DNA of 64,000 bases from Nocardia cyriacigeorgica (GCF_010858045.1 NZ_JAAGVC010000025.1:16548-80547); one strand, 5' to 3'. Positions 51,276-61,071 are shown, counted from the stretch's first letter. Made by a program: numbers and translations. The notes: generated by a model from the sequence alone, not told the origin.

Positions 51276-52985
51276 TCAGCGGCGCTTGCGGGTCCCGAAG
51301 AGGGTGCGGGTGATCTCGCGGCCCGCGACCGTGGCGGCCGAGCGCAGGAAGCTCTTGACCGCCGGGTTCTTCATGATGCGTTCGGCGGCCGAATCCTCCT
51401 GCGCGCTCGGTGACCGGCCGGGCACGGGTTCCCGCTCGGCCTCGGGTTCGGCCGCCGCGACGTTGGCGGCGAGCATCTCGTAGGCCGATTCCCGGTCCAC
51501 GGTCTGCCCGTATTTGCCGTGCAGCGCACTGGCCAGTGCTCGGGACTTGATGGCGTCGCCGCCGATGGTGTCCATGAGCGAACGCGGCGGCTGAATTCTG
51601 GTCCACGCCACCGGCGTCGGGGCGCCGCGTTCGGAGAGCACCGTGACGACCGCCTCGCCGATGCCGAGGGAGGTGAGCGCCTGTTCCAGATCGTAGGTGT
51701 CGGTCTTCGGGTAGGTGCGCACCGTCTTCGACAGTGCCTTCTGATCGTCGGGGGTGAACGCGCGTAACGCGTGCTGGATCCGCGCGCCGAGCTGCGAGAG
51801 CACCGCGTTCGGGATATCGGTTGGCAACTGGGTGCAGAAGAACACGCCGACACCCTTGGAGCGGATCAGCTTGACGGTCTGCTCCACCTGATCGAGAAAC
51901 GCCTTCGACGCGTCGGCGAACAGCAGATGCGCCTCGTCGAAGATGAAGACCAGCTCGGGCTTGTCCACATCTCCTACTTCGGGCAAGGTCTGGAACAGAT
52001 CGGCCAGCACCCACATCAGGAAGGTGGAGAACATCGCCGGCCGCGCCGCCTGCGCGCCGAGCTCGAACAGGGTGATCACGCCCTGCCCACCCTCGGTGCG
52101 CAGCAGATCGGCCGGATCGAGTTCGGGTTCACCGAAGAAGGTATCGCCGCCGTCGGCCTCCAGGTTCACCAGCGCGCGCAGGATCACCCCGGCCGTCGAT
52201 GCCGAAACCCCGCCGATGCCTTGCAGATCCGCCTTCCCTTCCGGGCTGGTGAGATGCTGGATCACCGCGCGCAGATCCTTCAGATCGAGCAGGCCGAGGC
52301 CCTGCTTGTCGGCCCAGTGGAAGATCAGCCCGAGCGTGGACTCCTGGGTTTCGTTGAGCCCGAGCACCTTACTGAGCAGGATCGGACCGAACGAGGTGAT
52401 GGTCGCGCGGATCGGCACCCCGAGACCGCCGGTTCCCAGCGAGACGAATTCGGTGGGGAACCCGGTGGGCGCCCAGTCGGTGGCCGCGGTCTCCACCGCT
52501 CGCTGCGCCAGCTTCTCGTTCTGCTCCCCCGGCCGCGACAGCCCGGACAGATCGCCCTTCACATCGGCCAGCACCACCGGCACTCCGGCCCGGGAGAGCT
52601 GTTCGGCGATGCCCTGCAACGTTTTCGTCTTACCGGTACCGGTGGCGCCTGCGACCAGACCGTGCCGGTTCATCGTCCGCAGCGGAATCCGCACCCGCGC
52701 AGTGGGATCGACCGTGCCGTCGACGACGACGGTGCCCAGTTCGAGCGCTGCCCCCTCGACCGCGTACCCGGCCGCGATCTGCTGCGCTGCCTCCGAACCG
52801 CCACCCCCGGCCGCGGCACCTCCACCGGGCTCGGCACCGCCACCGGACGAGGCGCCCCCGCCAGAATCGGCCGCAGCCGCCTCCGCTTCGGCGGCTTCCG
52901 CCGCAGCCGCCGCCTCGGCGGCGACGCGTGCGGCTTCCTCGGCTGCCTTGCGCGCGGCCGCGGCCTTCTCCTGTGGGGTGGTCAT
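51276..52985 (-). CDS. HerA-like/DUF853 P-loop ATPase
   Basis: From the ATG with an excellent AGGAGGAG upstream the protein has 569 residues. The first 70 are an Ala/Glu-rich coiled segment followed by a glycine-rich linker. A HerA-type ATPase domain follows with Walker A VAGATGTGKTKTLQGIAEQL, DVKGDLSGLSRPGE, and Walker B LVFIFDEAHLLFADASKAFLDQVEQTVKLIRSKGVGVFFCTQ. HerA/FtsK-fold ATPases pump DNA or proteins; the DUF853 branch has no confirmed substrate. It corresponds to Rv2510c beside orn. The C-terminus ends in basic residues. Confidence 0.85.
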   Translation of the reverse strand: MTTPQEKAAAARKAAEEAARVAAEAAAAAEAAEAEAAAADSGGGASSGGGAEPGGGAAAGGGGSEAAQQIAAGYAVEGAALELGTVVVDGTVDPTARVRIPLRTMNRHGLVAGATGTGKTKTLQGIAEQLSRAGVPVVLADVKGDLSGLSRPGEQNEKLAQRAVETAATDWAPTGFPTEFVSLGTGGLGVPIRATITSFGPILLSKVLGLNETQESTLGLIFHWADKQGLGLLDLKDLRAVIQHLTSPEGKADLQGIGGVSASTAGVILRALVNLEADGGDTFFGEPELDPADLLRTEGGQGVITLFELGAQAARPAMFSTFLMWVLADLFQTLPEVGDVDKPELVFIFDEAHLLFADASKAFLDQVEQTVKLIRSKGVGVFFCTQLPTDIPNAVLSQLGARIQHALRAFTPDDQKALSKTVRTYPKTDTYDLEQALTSLGIGEAVVTVLSERGAPTPVAWTRIQPPRSLMDTIGGDAIKSRALASALHGKYGQTVDRESAYEMLAANVAAAEPEAEREPVPGRSPSAQEDSAAERIMKNPAVKSFLRSAATVAGREITRTLFGTRKRR

Positions 52986-53241
52986 CGCAGCTCCTCCTGT
53001 GTCGAGCCGAACACCCGCCACCCGGAGGGCCGAGACACGCACGGCCGCTGCTCCAGGAGCTCCGAATGGGCGGGTACTTCGCCTGCGGCTTTCCCGCAGC
53101 GCCGAACGCCTAACCGGACTACCGAGCGGTACCTCACCACCGGCGATGTACCTGGCCAACAGCGTATCGCCGGATCGGACGCGCACAGGTGAAGTGAGGT
53201 AATCGGACACGCCCGGTTCCGCGCTGACTAGGGTATGGCGA

Positions 53242-53883
53242 GTGTCCGACAAATTAGTGGTGTGGATGGATTGCGAGATGACCGGGCTGCGCCTGGACAG
53301 CGACAAGCTGATCGAGGTGGCCGCACTCGTGACCGACAGCGACCTCAATATTCTCGGCGACGGCGTCGACATCGTCATCCACGCCGATGACGAGGCGCTG
53401 GCCGCCATGCCGCCCGTGGTCGCCGACATGCACGCCCGCTCCGGCCTCACCGACGAGGTCCGCCGCTCCACGGTGACCCTGGAAGAGGCCGAGCAGCAGG
53501 TGCTCGACTACATCCGCCAGTTCGCCCCGACTCCGGGCACGGTGCCACTGGCAGGTAATTCGATCGCCACCGACCGCGCCTTCATCGCGCGCGATATGTC
53601 CGCGCTCGACAGCCACCTGCACTACCGGATGATCGACGTCAGCTCGATCAAGGAGCTGTGCCGCCGCTGGTATCCGCGGATCTACTTCGGCCAGCCGGAG
53701 AAGGGCCTCACGCACCGCGCGCTGGCCGATATCAAGGAATCCATCCGCGAGTTGGAGTACTACCGGCGCACCGCGTTCGTGCCCGCACCGGGCCCGTCGA
53801 CCGCGGAGATCGCGGCGGTGGCCGCCGAGGTCATGGGCGAAGCGGAAAACCCGCAGGTCAACGACTCGCCGGTAACCGATTAG
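53242..53883 (+). CDS. orn: Oligoribonuclease
   Basis: This 3'-5' exonuclease finishes RNA turnover by degrading di- to oligoribonucleotides, including those from c-di-nucleotide breakdown. The 213-residue protein has the DEDDh residues: Asp10 and Glu12 in WMDCEMTGL, an aspartate in TDRAFIARDM, and the histidine and last aspartate in HRALADIKESI. The start is a GTG with AGGG upstream. About 30 extra C-terminal residues are acidic and unstructured. The HerA-like gene is divergent. Confidence 0.95.
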   Translation: MSDKLVVWMDCEMTGLRLDSDKLIEVAALVTDSDLNILGDGVDIVIHADDEALAAMPPVVADMHARSGLTDEVRRSTVTLEEAEQQVLDYIRQFAPTPGTVPLAGNSIATDRAFIARDMSALDSHLHYRMIDVSSIKELCRRWYPRIYFGQPEKGLTHRALADIKESIRELEYYRRTAFVPAPGPSTAEIAAVAAEVMGEAENPQVNDSPVTD

Positions 53884-53938
53884 CTCCGAAGGGGGTTGAC
53901 GCGCTACTATCGACCGCGCCGGTGTCGCACCGGCGATG

Positions 53939-54011
53939 GTGAGTGTAGTTCAGTTGGTAGAGCACCAGGTTGTGATCCTGGCTGTCGCGGGTTCGAGTCC
54001 CGTCACTCACC
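53939..54011 (+). tRNA. tRNA-His (anticodon GTG)
   Basis: The acceptor stem pairs GTGAGTG with CACTCAC; the anticodon stem CCAGG/CCTGG encloses TTGTGAT, with GTG. A G at 53938 is positioned as the extra -1 guanosine of histidine tRNA opposite C73. The CCA end is not fully encoded. Confidence 0.95.
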
Positions 54012-54018
54012 CAAGGGA

Positions 54019-54059
54019 GTTCGGGCCCGGGAGATCTTTCTCCCGGGCCCGAACTTTTT
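54019..54059 (+). terminator. Strong rho-independent terminator after tRNA-His
   Basis: A perfect 16-bp stem (54019-54034 with 54039-54054) with a TCTT loop is followed by five T residues. Confidence 0.9.
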
Positions 54060-54078
54060 CACCGTGCGAGAATGCGTC

Positions 54079-54564
54079 ATGACCATCAAGATCGACGCTC
54101 TCGACGCCGCACTGCTGGCCGAGCTGGCCGCCGATCCGCGCGCGCCGATCCTCGAACTCGCTCAGCGTCTCGGTATCGCCCGCAACACCGTCCAGGCCAG
54201 GATGAAGCGGCTCGAATCCTCGGGCGCGGTGCGCGGATACCCGCCCGATGTGGACCTGCAGGCCGTGGGGTTCGCCGTGCACGCCTTCCTCGGCATCGAA
54301 CTCGATCAGAACAAGATGGACGCCATCGTCGAAGCGTTGCGCACCTTCCCGCATGTGCTCGAGGTGCACGCGACGACCGGCCGCGCCGATCTGCTCGTGC
54401 GCATCGCGGCCCGCACCCAGCAGGACCTGCTCGAGATCATTCAGCGCGTGCACGCCATCCCAGGGGTCAAGCACACCGAGACCATGCTCGCGCTGGCCAC
54501 TCCGATCCAATATCGCTGCCTGCCCATCGTCGAGCATCTGACGAAGGCGCCGCCCACGTCGTGA
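54079..54564 (+). CDS. Lrp/AsnC-family regulator
   Basis: The 161-residue protein has an AsnC winged helix at residues 5-60 (LDAALLAELAADPRAPILELAQRLGIARNTVQARMKRLESSGAV). A RAM ligand domain follows (VGFAVHAFLGIELDQNKMDAIVEALRTFPHVLEVHATTGRADLLVRIAARTQQDLLEII). Such proteins sense amino acids. The next genes in the same direction are an indolepyruvate oxidoreductase, a branched-chain amino acid dehydrogenase and an amino acid permease, so local control of amino acid degradation is the simplest reading. Confidence 0.9.
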   Translation: MTIKIDALDAALLAELAADPRAPILELAQRLGIARNTVQARMKRLESSGAVRGYPPDVDLQAVGFAVHAFLGIELDQNKMDAIVEALRTFPHVLEVHATTGRADLLVRIAARTQQDLLEIIQRVHAIPGVKHTETMLALATPIQYRCLPIVEHLTKAPPTS

Positions 54565-54761
54565 TGTGACCCAGATCTCTCCCGGCTCGAGCAAACTGAC
54601 GCACGTCGCGAAGTGCTCCAGATCACTTTTGAGCAGATTGATCAACCTTTCGGCCGACTGTTGACACAGATCACCCATCCACGGCACACTTCGCTGCACC
54701 GAACGCAAGTCCCTTCGTTTGCAGCTCACGATCTGGGTTGTGGAAAGAGTGGTGAGGTGTC

Positions 54762-57700
54762 ATGACGACCGTTGCCTGTCCGACCTGTGTGCCCCAGGCC
54801 GAGCCGACCACGCCGTACGACCTCGCCGACCGTTACCGCTCCGGGGCGGGCCCGGTCCTGCTCACCGGTGTCCAGGCCATCGCACGACTGCTCGTCGAGC
54901 AGCATGTGCGTGATATCCGGGCAGGCCGCCGGGTCGCGACGTTCGTCTCCGGCTATCAGGGCAGCCCGCTGGGCGGGGTGGACAAGATGCTGTTCGGCAT
55001 GCCGGAGGTGCTCGCCGAACACGACATCACCTTCGTGCCCGGGCTCAACGAAGAGCTGGCCGCGACCTCGGTGTGGGGCAGCCAGGCGGACCTGCCCGCC
55101 GGCCGTGCGACCCACGACGGCGTCGTCGGGGTCTGGTACGGCAAGGGGCCGGGTGTGGACCGCGCCACCGATGCCATCCGGCACGCCAACATGTACGGGG
55201 TCAATCCGCGCGGTGGCGTGCTGTTGCTGGTCGGGGACGATCCGGCCTCGAAATCCTCGACGGTGCCCGCGGTGAGCGAGCGGTCGCTGGCCGCGCTCGG
55301 CGTGCCGGTGCTGTTCCCGCGCAACGCTGAAGAGATCATCACCATGGGCATGCAGGGCGTTGCGCTCTCGCGCGCCTCCGGCTGCGTGGTGGCGATGAAG
55401 ATCGTCGCCGACGTCGCCGACGGCGCGTGGACCGTCGACGCCTCGGTCGCCGACCGGCCGATCGTGGTGCCCGAGCTGCACTGGGAGGGAAAGCCTTTCG
55501 TCTACCGGCAGCGCCCGATGGCGGCCCCGACCGACAGCGTGCTCGCCGAGGCCGATCTGTACGGCCCGCGCTTGGCGATGGTCCGCGCGTACGGCGCGGC
55601 CAACGATCTCGACGTCATCGAGGTCGATCCGGCCGAGGCCAGGATCGGGATCGCCGCCACCGGCACCACCTTCGACGCGGTCCGCCAGGCGCTGCTCGAC
55701 CTCGGCGTCGATGAGGCCGCCATGCACCGCGCCGGTATCCGGCTGCTGCGGATCGGGATGCCCTACCCCGTCGGCGCGGACTCCGTCACCGAATTCGCCC
55801 GCGGGCTCGAACAACTGGTGGTGGTCGAGGACAAGACGGCGTTCATCGAAACGCAGATCCGCGAGATCCTCTACGGCACCGCGGACGCTCCGCGCATCCT
55901 CGGCAAGCAGGACGAGCGCGGGGCCCGGCTCATGCCGGTGGACGGCGAACTGACCGCCGGCCGGTTGCTCGCACCGCTGCGCCGGGTGCTGCGTGACCGG
56001 GTCGAACTGAAAAGGGCCGCCCCGCCACCCCTCTCGCTGGAGGTGCTCTCCGCCAAGCGCACGCCCTACTTCTGTAGCGGCTGCCCGCACAACCGCTCCA
56101 CCGCGCTGCCCGAGGGCTCCCTCGGCGGCGGCGGAATCGGCTGCCACACCCTGGTGACCATGTCCGGCCGCAGCGACAGCGCCGTCACCGGACTGACCCA
56201 GATGGGCGGCGAGGGCAGCCAGTGGATCGGGCAGGCGCCGTTCACCGATGTGCCGCACCTGTTCCAGAACATCGGCGACGGCACCTTCTTCCACTCCGGG
56301 CAGCTCGCCGTGCAGGCCTGCGTGGCGGCCGGGGTGAACATCACCTACAAACTGCTCTACAACGAGGTCGTGGCCATGACCGGCGCCCAGGATGTCGAAG
56401 GCATCCTGACCGTCGCCCAGCTGACCCACAAGCTGACCATCGAGGGCGTCAAGAAGATCATCATCTGCGCCGACGAGCCGCAGCGGCACAGGAAAAAGGA
56501 CCTGGCCAAGGGCACGCTGCTGTGGCATCGCGACCGCCTCGACGAAGCGCAGCGAATGCTGCGCGAGATCAAGGGCGTCACGGTGCTGATCTACGACCAG
56601 CACTGCGCGGCCGATGCCCGCAGGCAGCGCAAACGCGGCACGCTGCCGGCGCGCACTACCCGCGTGGTGATCAACGAGGCGGTCTGCGAGGGCTGCGGCG
56701 ACTGCGGCACCAAGTCCAACTGCCTGTCGGTGCAGCCGGTGGAGACCGAATTCGGTCGCAAGACCCGCATCGATCAGACCTCGTGCAACACCGACTACAG
56801 CTGCCTGGACGGCGACTGCCCGTCGTTCGTGACCGTCGAGCTCACCCCGCGCAAGAAGGGCCGCACGCCGAAGAAGGCCGCGCAGCCGCCCGTCGTGCCG
56901 GATCCCGGCCTCGGTGCTCCCGAAGGCACGCAGAATGTGCTCATCGCCGGTATCGGCGGCACCGGCATCGTCACCGTGAACCAGGTGCTGGCGACCGCCG
57001 CGCTGCGCGCCGGCTACGAGGTGGAAAGCCTCGATCAGATCGGTTTGAGCCAGAAGGCCGGTCCGGTCGTCTCGCACCTGCGCTTCTCCGCGACCGCCCT
57101 CGAACCGTCCAACCGGCTCACCCCGGGCAGCGCCGATTGCCTCATGGCGATCGACCTGCTCACCGCCACCGACCCGCGCTACCTCCAGTACGGCAACGCG
57201 ACGAGCACCGTGGCGGTCGCCTCGACCAGCCAGACCCCGACCGGCGACATGGTCTACGACAAGTCGGTCGCCTACCCCGACACCGGCCTCCTGCTGGACC
57301 GGCTCACCGCGGCAACGAGCTCGGTGCGGCATTTCGACGCGCTGGCTGCCGCGCAGACACTGTTCGGCAACACCGCGGCCGCCAACTTCCTGATCGTCGG
57401 CGCGGCCGTGCAAAGCGGTGGGCTGCGGTTGCCCGCCGCGGCGATCGAGGAGGCCATCGGGATCAACGGCGTCGCGGTGGACAGCACCATCGCCGCCTTT
57501 CGCTGGGGACGCGCCGCCATCGCCGATCCGGCGGCCTTCGCCGCGGCTGTCGATGAGGGGCAGCCGCGGCGCACCCCGCCGCCGGTGCCTGCGCATCTGC
57601 TGGCGCACACCGACTTCGAGGGTGAGGTGCGGCGGCTGGTCGAGCGGCGCGCGGCCGAACTGATCGGCTATCAGAACGCCACGGTGGCTCGGCGTTACGT

Positions 57701-58235
57701 CGACACCGTGCAGCGGGTGTGGTCGGCCGAGCGGGCGGTCACCGACCGCACCGATTTCAGCGCGGCCGTCGCACGCGGGCTGTACAAGTTCACCGCTTAC
57801 AAGGACGAGTACGAAGTGGCGCGGCTGCTGGTGGATCCGGCGTTCCTGGCCGAGGTGCGGGCGCAGGTGCCGGGCGGGGAGAAACTCACCTACCAGCTGC
57901 ATCCGCCGGTGCTGCGCGCCATGGGCCGGCGCAAGAAGGTCGGCTTCGGCCCGAAATCGCATGGGGTGCTGAAGGTTCTGGCCAAGGGCAAGGTGCTGCG
58001 CGGCACCAGGTTCGATCCGTTCGGCTACGCCCACGTCCGCAAGGTCGAACGCGAACTGCTCGCCCACTACACCGACATGGTGCGCCGCCTGGCCGACGAG
58101 CTCACCAGCGAGTCGTACGACATCGCCACGAAAGCCGCCGAACTGCCCGATGTGGTGCGGGGCTACGAGGACGTGAAGCTCGGCAATGTCGAGCGGTATT
58201 GGGCCGGAGTGCGCGAACTCGGCATCGAGCACTGA
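54762..58235 (+). CDS. Indolepyruvate ferredoxin oxidoreductase, fused alpha and beta subunits
   Basis: This thiamine-diphosphate enzyme decarboxylates aryl- or branched 2-oxo acids to acyl-CoA with reduction of ferredoxin. The 1157-residue single chain joins the usual subunits. The pyrimidine-binding part (GYQGSPLGGVDKML, NEELAATSVWGSQ) comes first, then a CSGCPHNRST motif near 437 and the TPP-binding block GGEGSQWIGQAPF. Cysteines CEGCGDCGTKSNCLS lie near 645, and a gamma domain (VLIAGIGGTGIVTVNQVLATAAL) starts near 727. A C-terminal DUF6537-like region is last. Such fusions exist in aerobic actinobacteria. It lies downstream of Lrp. Confidence 0.93.
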   Translation: MTTVACPTCVPQAEPTTPYDLADRYRSGAGPVLLTGVQAIARLLVEQHVRDIRAGRRVATFVSGYQGSPLGGVDKMLFGMPEVLAEHDITFVPGLNEELAATSVWGSQADLPAGRATHDGVVGVWYGKGPGVDRATDAIRHANMYGVNPRGGVLLLVGDDPASKSSTVPAVSERSLAALGVPVLFPRNAEEIITMGMQGVALSRASGCVVAMKIVADVADGAWTVDASVADRPIVVPELHWEGKPFVYRQRPMAAPTDSVLAEADLYGPRLAMVRAYGAANDLDVIEVDPAEARIGIAATGTTFDAVRQALLDLGVDEAAMHRAGIRLLRIGMPYPVGADSVTEFARGLEQLVVVEDKTAFIETQIREILYGTADAPRILGKQDERGARLMPVDGELTAGRLLAPLRRVLRDRVELKRAAPPPLSLEVLSAKRTPYFCSGCPHNRSTALPEGSLGGGGIGCHTLVTMSGRSDSAVTGLTQMGGEGSQWIGQAPFTDVPHLFQNIGDGTFFHSGQLAVQACVAAGVNITYKLLYNEVVAMTGAQDVEGILTVAQLTHKLTIEGVKKIIICADEPQRHRKKDLAKGTLLWHRDRLDEAQRMLREIKGVTVLIYDQHCAADARRQRKRGTLPARTTRVVINEAVCEGCGDCGTKSNCLSVQPVETEFGRKTRIDQTSCNTDYSCLDGDCPSFVTVELTPRKKGRTPKKAAQPPVVPDPGLGAPEGTQNVLIAGIGGTGIVTVNQVLATAALRAGYEVESLDQIGLSQKAGPVVSHLRFSATALEPSNRLTPGSADCLMAIDLLTATDPRYLQYGNATSTVAVASTSQTPTGDMVYDKSVAYPDTGLLLDRLTAATSSVRHFDALAAAQTLFGNTAAANFLIVGAAVQSGGLRLPAAAIEEAIGINGVAVDSTIAAFRWGRAAIADPAAFAAAVDEGQPRRTPPPVPAHLLAHTDFEGEVRRLVERRAAELIGYQNATVARRYVDTVQRVWSAERAVTDRTDFSAAVARGLYKFTAYKDEYEVARLLVDPAFLAEVRAQVPGGEKLTYQLHPPVLRAMGRRKKVGFGPKSHGVLKVLAKGKVLRGTRFDPFGYAHVRKVERELLAHYTDMVRRLADELTSESYDIATKAAELPDVVRGYEDVKLGNVERYWAGVRELGIEH

Positions 58236-58455
58236 TCGCGAGCCGGCCTGCCACACAACGCGGACCCGCCACCCATCCGGACGGCGCAGCGGCGCCGACG
58301 CATCGACTCGGGCACACACGCCCGTGTGCGGCATCCGACACCGCACATCGCAGAGCGACAACAGAAATCCGCCGCACACCAGCGGCGAACAACCCAGCCG
58401 CGGCAGCCGCCCGCCCACCGGCACGGCTGCTCGGCGCCCAGGAAAGGAATCGACA
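58236..58455. other. Intergenic region before the dehydrogenase
   Basis: This 220-base stretch between the oxidoreductase and the amino acid dehydrogenase contains no recognisable gene or hairpin. It may hold a separate promoter for the dehydrogenase. Confidence 0.5.
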
Positions 58456-59535
58456 GTGACAGTTCTGCACACCGAGGCAGGAGTCTTCGGCCGCTCGCAC
58501 GAGCTCAGCGCCCGGCGGCATGAACAGGTGGTGTTCTGCGAGGACGACAAGACGGGCCTGAAAGCCATCATCGCGATCCATTCGACCGCGCTCGGCCCCG
58601 CCCTCGGCGGCACCCGCTTCTACCCGTACGCCGACGAATCCGCGGCATTGCAGGACGTGCTGCGGCTGTCCTGGGGCATGACCTACAAGGCGGCGGCCGC
58701 CGGAGTGCATCTGGGCGGCGGCAAAGCCGTCATCATCGGTGATCCGGCCACCGACAAGAGCGAGCAGCTGCTCGCCGCCTACGCCCGGTTCGTCGACACC
58801 CTCGGCGGGCGCTACATCACCGCCGGCGATGTCGGCACCGATACCGACGATCTCGATGTCATCGGCAGGCACACCCGGCACGTCACCGGCCGCAGCGTCG
58901 CCGCGGGCGGCTCCGGCGACAGCGCCCGGCTGACCGCCCTCGGCGTCTTCCACTCGATGCGCGCCGGCGCCGAATCGGTCTGGGGCGCACCGACCCTCGC
59001 CGGCCGCACGGTCGGCGTCGAGGGCGCGGGCAAGGTCGGGCGCGAACTCATCGCGCTGCTGCTCGCCGACGGCGCGGAGGTCTGCGTGGCGGACGTGAAC
59101 GAGGCGGCCATGCAGCGGGTGGCCGAACAGCACCCCTCGGTGCGATTGCTCGGGGCGGTATCGACCGCACCCGTCGACGTCTACGCGCCCTGCGCCCTCG
59201 GCGCCACCCTGACCAGCACCAGCGCCGCCGATATCGAGGCGAAGCTCATCTGCGGCGCCGCCAACAACCAGCTGGCCGATCCAGGCGTGGAACGGCTGCT
59301 CACCGAACGCGGCATCACCTGGGTGCCCGATTTCGTCGCCAACGCCGGCGGGCTCATCCAGGTGGCGGGCGAGCTGCGGGCCGCCGCCGCGGCCGAAGTC
59401 GAATTCGAGGTGGCGGGCATCTTCGACCGCTGCCGCGACATCATCGCCGCCGCGAAATCCGACGGCATCGGTACCGGCGAGGCCGCCAATCGGTTCGCCG
59501 AACGCCGCCTCGACGCCATCCCGCGGTCGCTCTGA
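58456..59535 (+). CDS. Valine/leucine dehydrogenase (Glu/Leu/Phe/Val dehydrogenase family)
   Basis: The enzyme deaminates branched-chain amino acids to 2-oxo acids with NAD. From the GTG with GGAAAGGAAT upstream the protein has 359 residues. The catalytic region has AIHSTALGPALGGTRFYPYAD and the lysine of GVHLGGGKAVIIGDP (Lys90). The NAD fold is TVGVEGAGKVGRELI, and GAANNQLADPGVERLL is also diagnostic. The first block matches actinobacterial valine dehydrogenase almost residue by residue. Its 2-oxo acid products are plausible substrates for the preceding oxidoreductase; the permease follows 34 bases later. Confidence 0.9.
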   Translation: MTVLHTEAGVFGRSHELSARRHEQVVFCEDDKTGLKAIIAIHSTALGPALGGTRFYPYADESAALQDVLRLSWGMTYKAAAAGVHLGGGKAVIIGDPATDKSEQLLAAYARFVDTLGGRYITAGDVGTDTDDLDVIGRHTRHVTGRSVAAGGSGDSARLTALGVFHSMRAGAESVWGAPTLAGRTVGVEGAGKVGRELIALLLADGAEVCVADVNEAAMQRVAEQHPSVRLLGAVSTAPVDVYAPCALGATLTSTSAADIEAKLICGAANNQLADPGVERLLTERGITWVPDFVANAGGLIQVAGELRAAAAAEVEFEVAGIFDRCRDIIAAAKSDGIGTGEAANRFAERRLDAIPRSL

Positions 59536-59569
59536 CGGCGCCGGCGGAGTTTCAGAGAGGAGACCTGCA

Positions 59570-61060
59570 ATGGCGATCGCGAGCGGAATGTTCCGCACAA
59601 AATCGGTGGAACAGTCGATCCGGGATACCGATGAACCGGATTCGAAACTGCGCAAGGACCTGACGGCCAAGGACCTCACCATCTTCGGTGTCGCGGTCGT
59701 CATCGGGGCGGGCATCTTCACCCTCACCGCACGCACGGCGGGCACGGTGGCCGGGCCCTCGGTCTCGCTGGCGTTCGTCTTCGCGGCGATCGCGTGCGGG
59801 CTGACCGCACTGTGCTACGCCGAATTCGCCTCGACGGTGCCGGTGGCAGGCAGCGCCTACACCTACGCCTACGCGACCTTCGGCGAGGTCATCGCGTGGA
59901 TCATCGGCTGGGATCTGATCCTGGAATTCGCCCTTGCGGTATCGGTGGTGGCGAAGGGCTGGTCGCAGTATCTCGGCGAAGTGCTCGGTTCCAGCGCACC
60001 GGTCGTCCAGATCGGATCGGTGAACTTCGACTGGGGCGCGGTGGTGATCATCGCGATCGTCGGCGTATTGCTGGCCACCGGCACGAAATTGTCGTCGCGG
60101 GTCTCGGCGATCGCCGTCGCGATCAAGCTCGGCGTGATCGCCCTGGTCCTGGTGGTCGGCGCGACCTACTTCAAGCCGTCCAACCTGACGCCCTACGTGC
60201 CGCCGTCGGAGCCCTCGGAGAAGGCCGAGGGTGTGCGCCAGTCGCTGTTCGCCTTCCTCACCGGTTCCGGCGGCACCAGCTACGGCTGGTACGGCCTCCT
60301 GGCCGCGGCGAGCCTGGTGTTCTTCGCCTTCATCGGGTTCGACGTCGTCGCCACCACCGCCGAGGAAACCCGCAACCCGCAACGCGACGTCCCCCGTGGC
60401 ATCTTCGGCTCGCTGGCCATCGTGACCGTGCTCTACGTCGCGGTGTCGCTGGTACTCACCGGCATGGTCTCCTACACCCAGCTCGCCGACGGGAACGCCA
60501 CCCTGGCAACGGCTTTCGCCCTCAATGGCGCCACCTGGGTGAAGAACATCATCGCCATCGGCGCGCTCGCCGGGCTCTCGACGGTGGTCATGGTGATGTA
60601 TCTGGGCCAGACCAGGGTGTTGTTCGCGATGTCGCGCGACGGCCTGCTCCCGCGCGGCCTCGCCCAGACCGGCAGCAAGGGCACCCCGGTGCGGCTGACC
60701 GTCCTCGTCGGCGTGGTCTGCGCGCTGCTGGCCGGGTTCGTCGACTTCGGCACCCTCGAGGAGATGGTCAATATCGGCACCCTCGTCGCCTTCGTGCTGG
60801 TGTCGGTGGGTGTGCTGATCCTGCGGCGCACCCGACCGGATCTGCCGCGCGGGTTCCGGGTGCCGTTCGTGCCGGTGCTGCCGATCCTGGCAGCGCTGGC
60901 CTGCCTGTGGCTGATGCTGAATCTGTCCATCGAGACCTGGTTGCGGTTCGTGATCTGGATGGGCCTCGGCACGGTCGTCTACTTCGCCTACAGCCGCTCC
61001 CACTCGTTGCTGGGCCGGCAATCCGCAGCCGAGGAGAAGACCCTGACGCCGGTGCCCTAG
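59570..61060 (+). CDS. APC-family amino acid permease
   Basis: The 496-residue protein has 12 predicted membrane segments. It starts with the cationic/APC block LRKDLTAKDLTIFGVAVVIGAGIFTLTARTAGTVAGPSVSLAF and has FAFIGFDVVATTAEETRNPQRDVPRGI, the standard APC consensus. GAGAGGAG lies before the ATG. Being the last gene after the oxidoreductase and dehydrogenase, it probably imports the branched-chain or aromatic amino acid degraded by them. Confidence 0.92.
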   Translation: MAIASGMFRTKSVEQSIRDTDEPDSKLRKDLTAKDLTIFGVAVVIGAGIFTLTARTAGTVAGPSVSLAFVFAAIACGLTALCYAEFASTVPVAGSAYTYAYATFGEVIAWIIGWDLILEFALAVSVVAKGWSQYLGEVLGSSAPVVQIGSVNFDWGAVVIIAIVGVLLATGTKLSSRVSAIAVAIKLGVIALVLVVGATYFKPSNLTPYVPPSEPSEKAEGVRQSLFAFLTGSGGTSYGWYGLLAAASLVFFAFIGFDVVATTAEETRNPQRDVPRGIFGSLAIVTVLYVAVSLVLTGMVSYTQLADGNATLATAFALNGATWVKNIIAIGALAGLSTVVMVMYLGQTRVLFAMSRDGLLPRGLAQTGSKGTPVRLTVLVGVVCALLAGFVDFGTLEEMVNIGTLVAFVLVSVGVLILRRTRPDLPRGFRVPFVPVLPILAALACLWLMLNLSIETWLRFVIWMGLGTVVYFAYSRSHSLLGRQSAAEEKTLTPVP

Positions 61061-61071
61061 CCGGCCTCGCA

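Noticed and set aside
53896..53912. TTGACG and TACTAT before tRNA-His as a promoter
   Set aside because: The two elements are only a few bases apart, so they cannot serve one sigma factor together; TACTAT alone is weak evidence.
54726..58613. A 1295-codon open frame on the minus strand
   Set aside because: It mirrors the indolepyruvate oxidoreductase in composition and has no domain of its own; it arises from codon bias.
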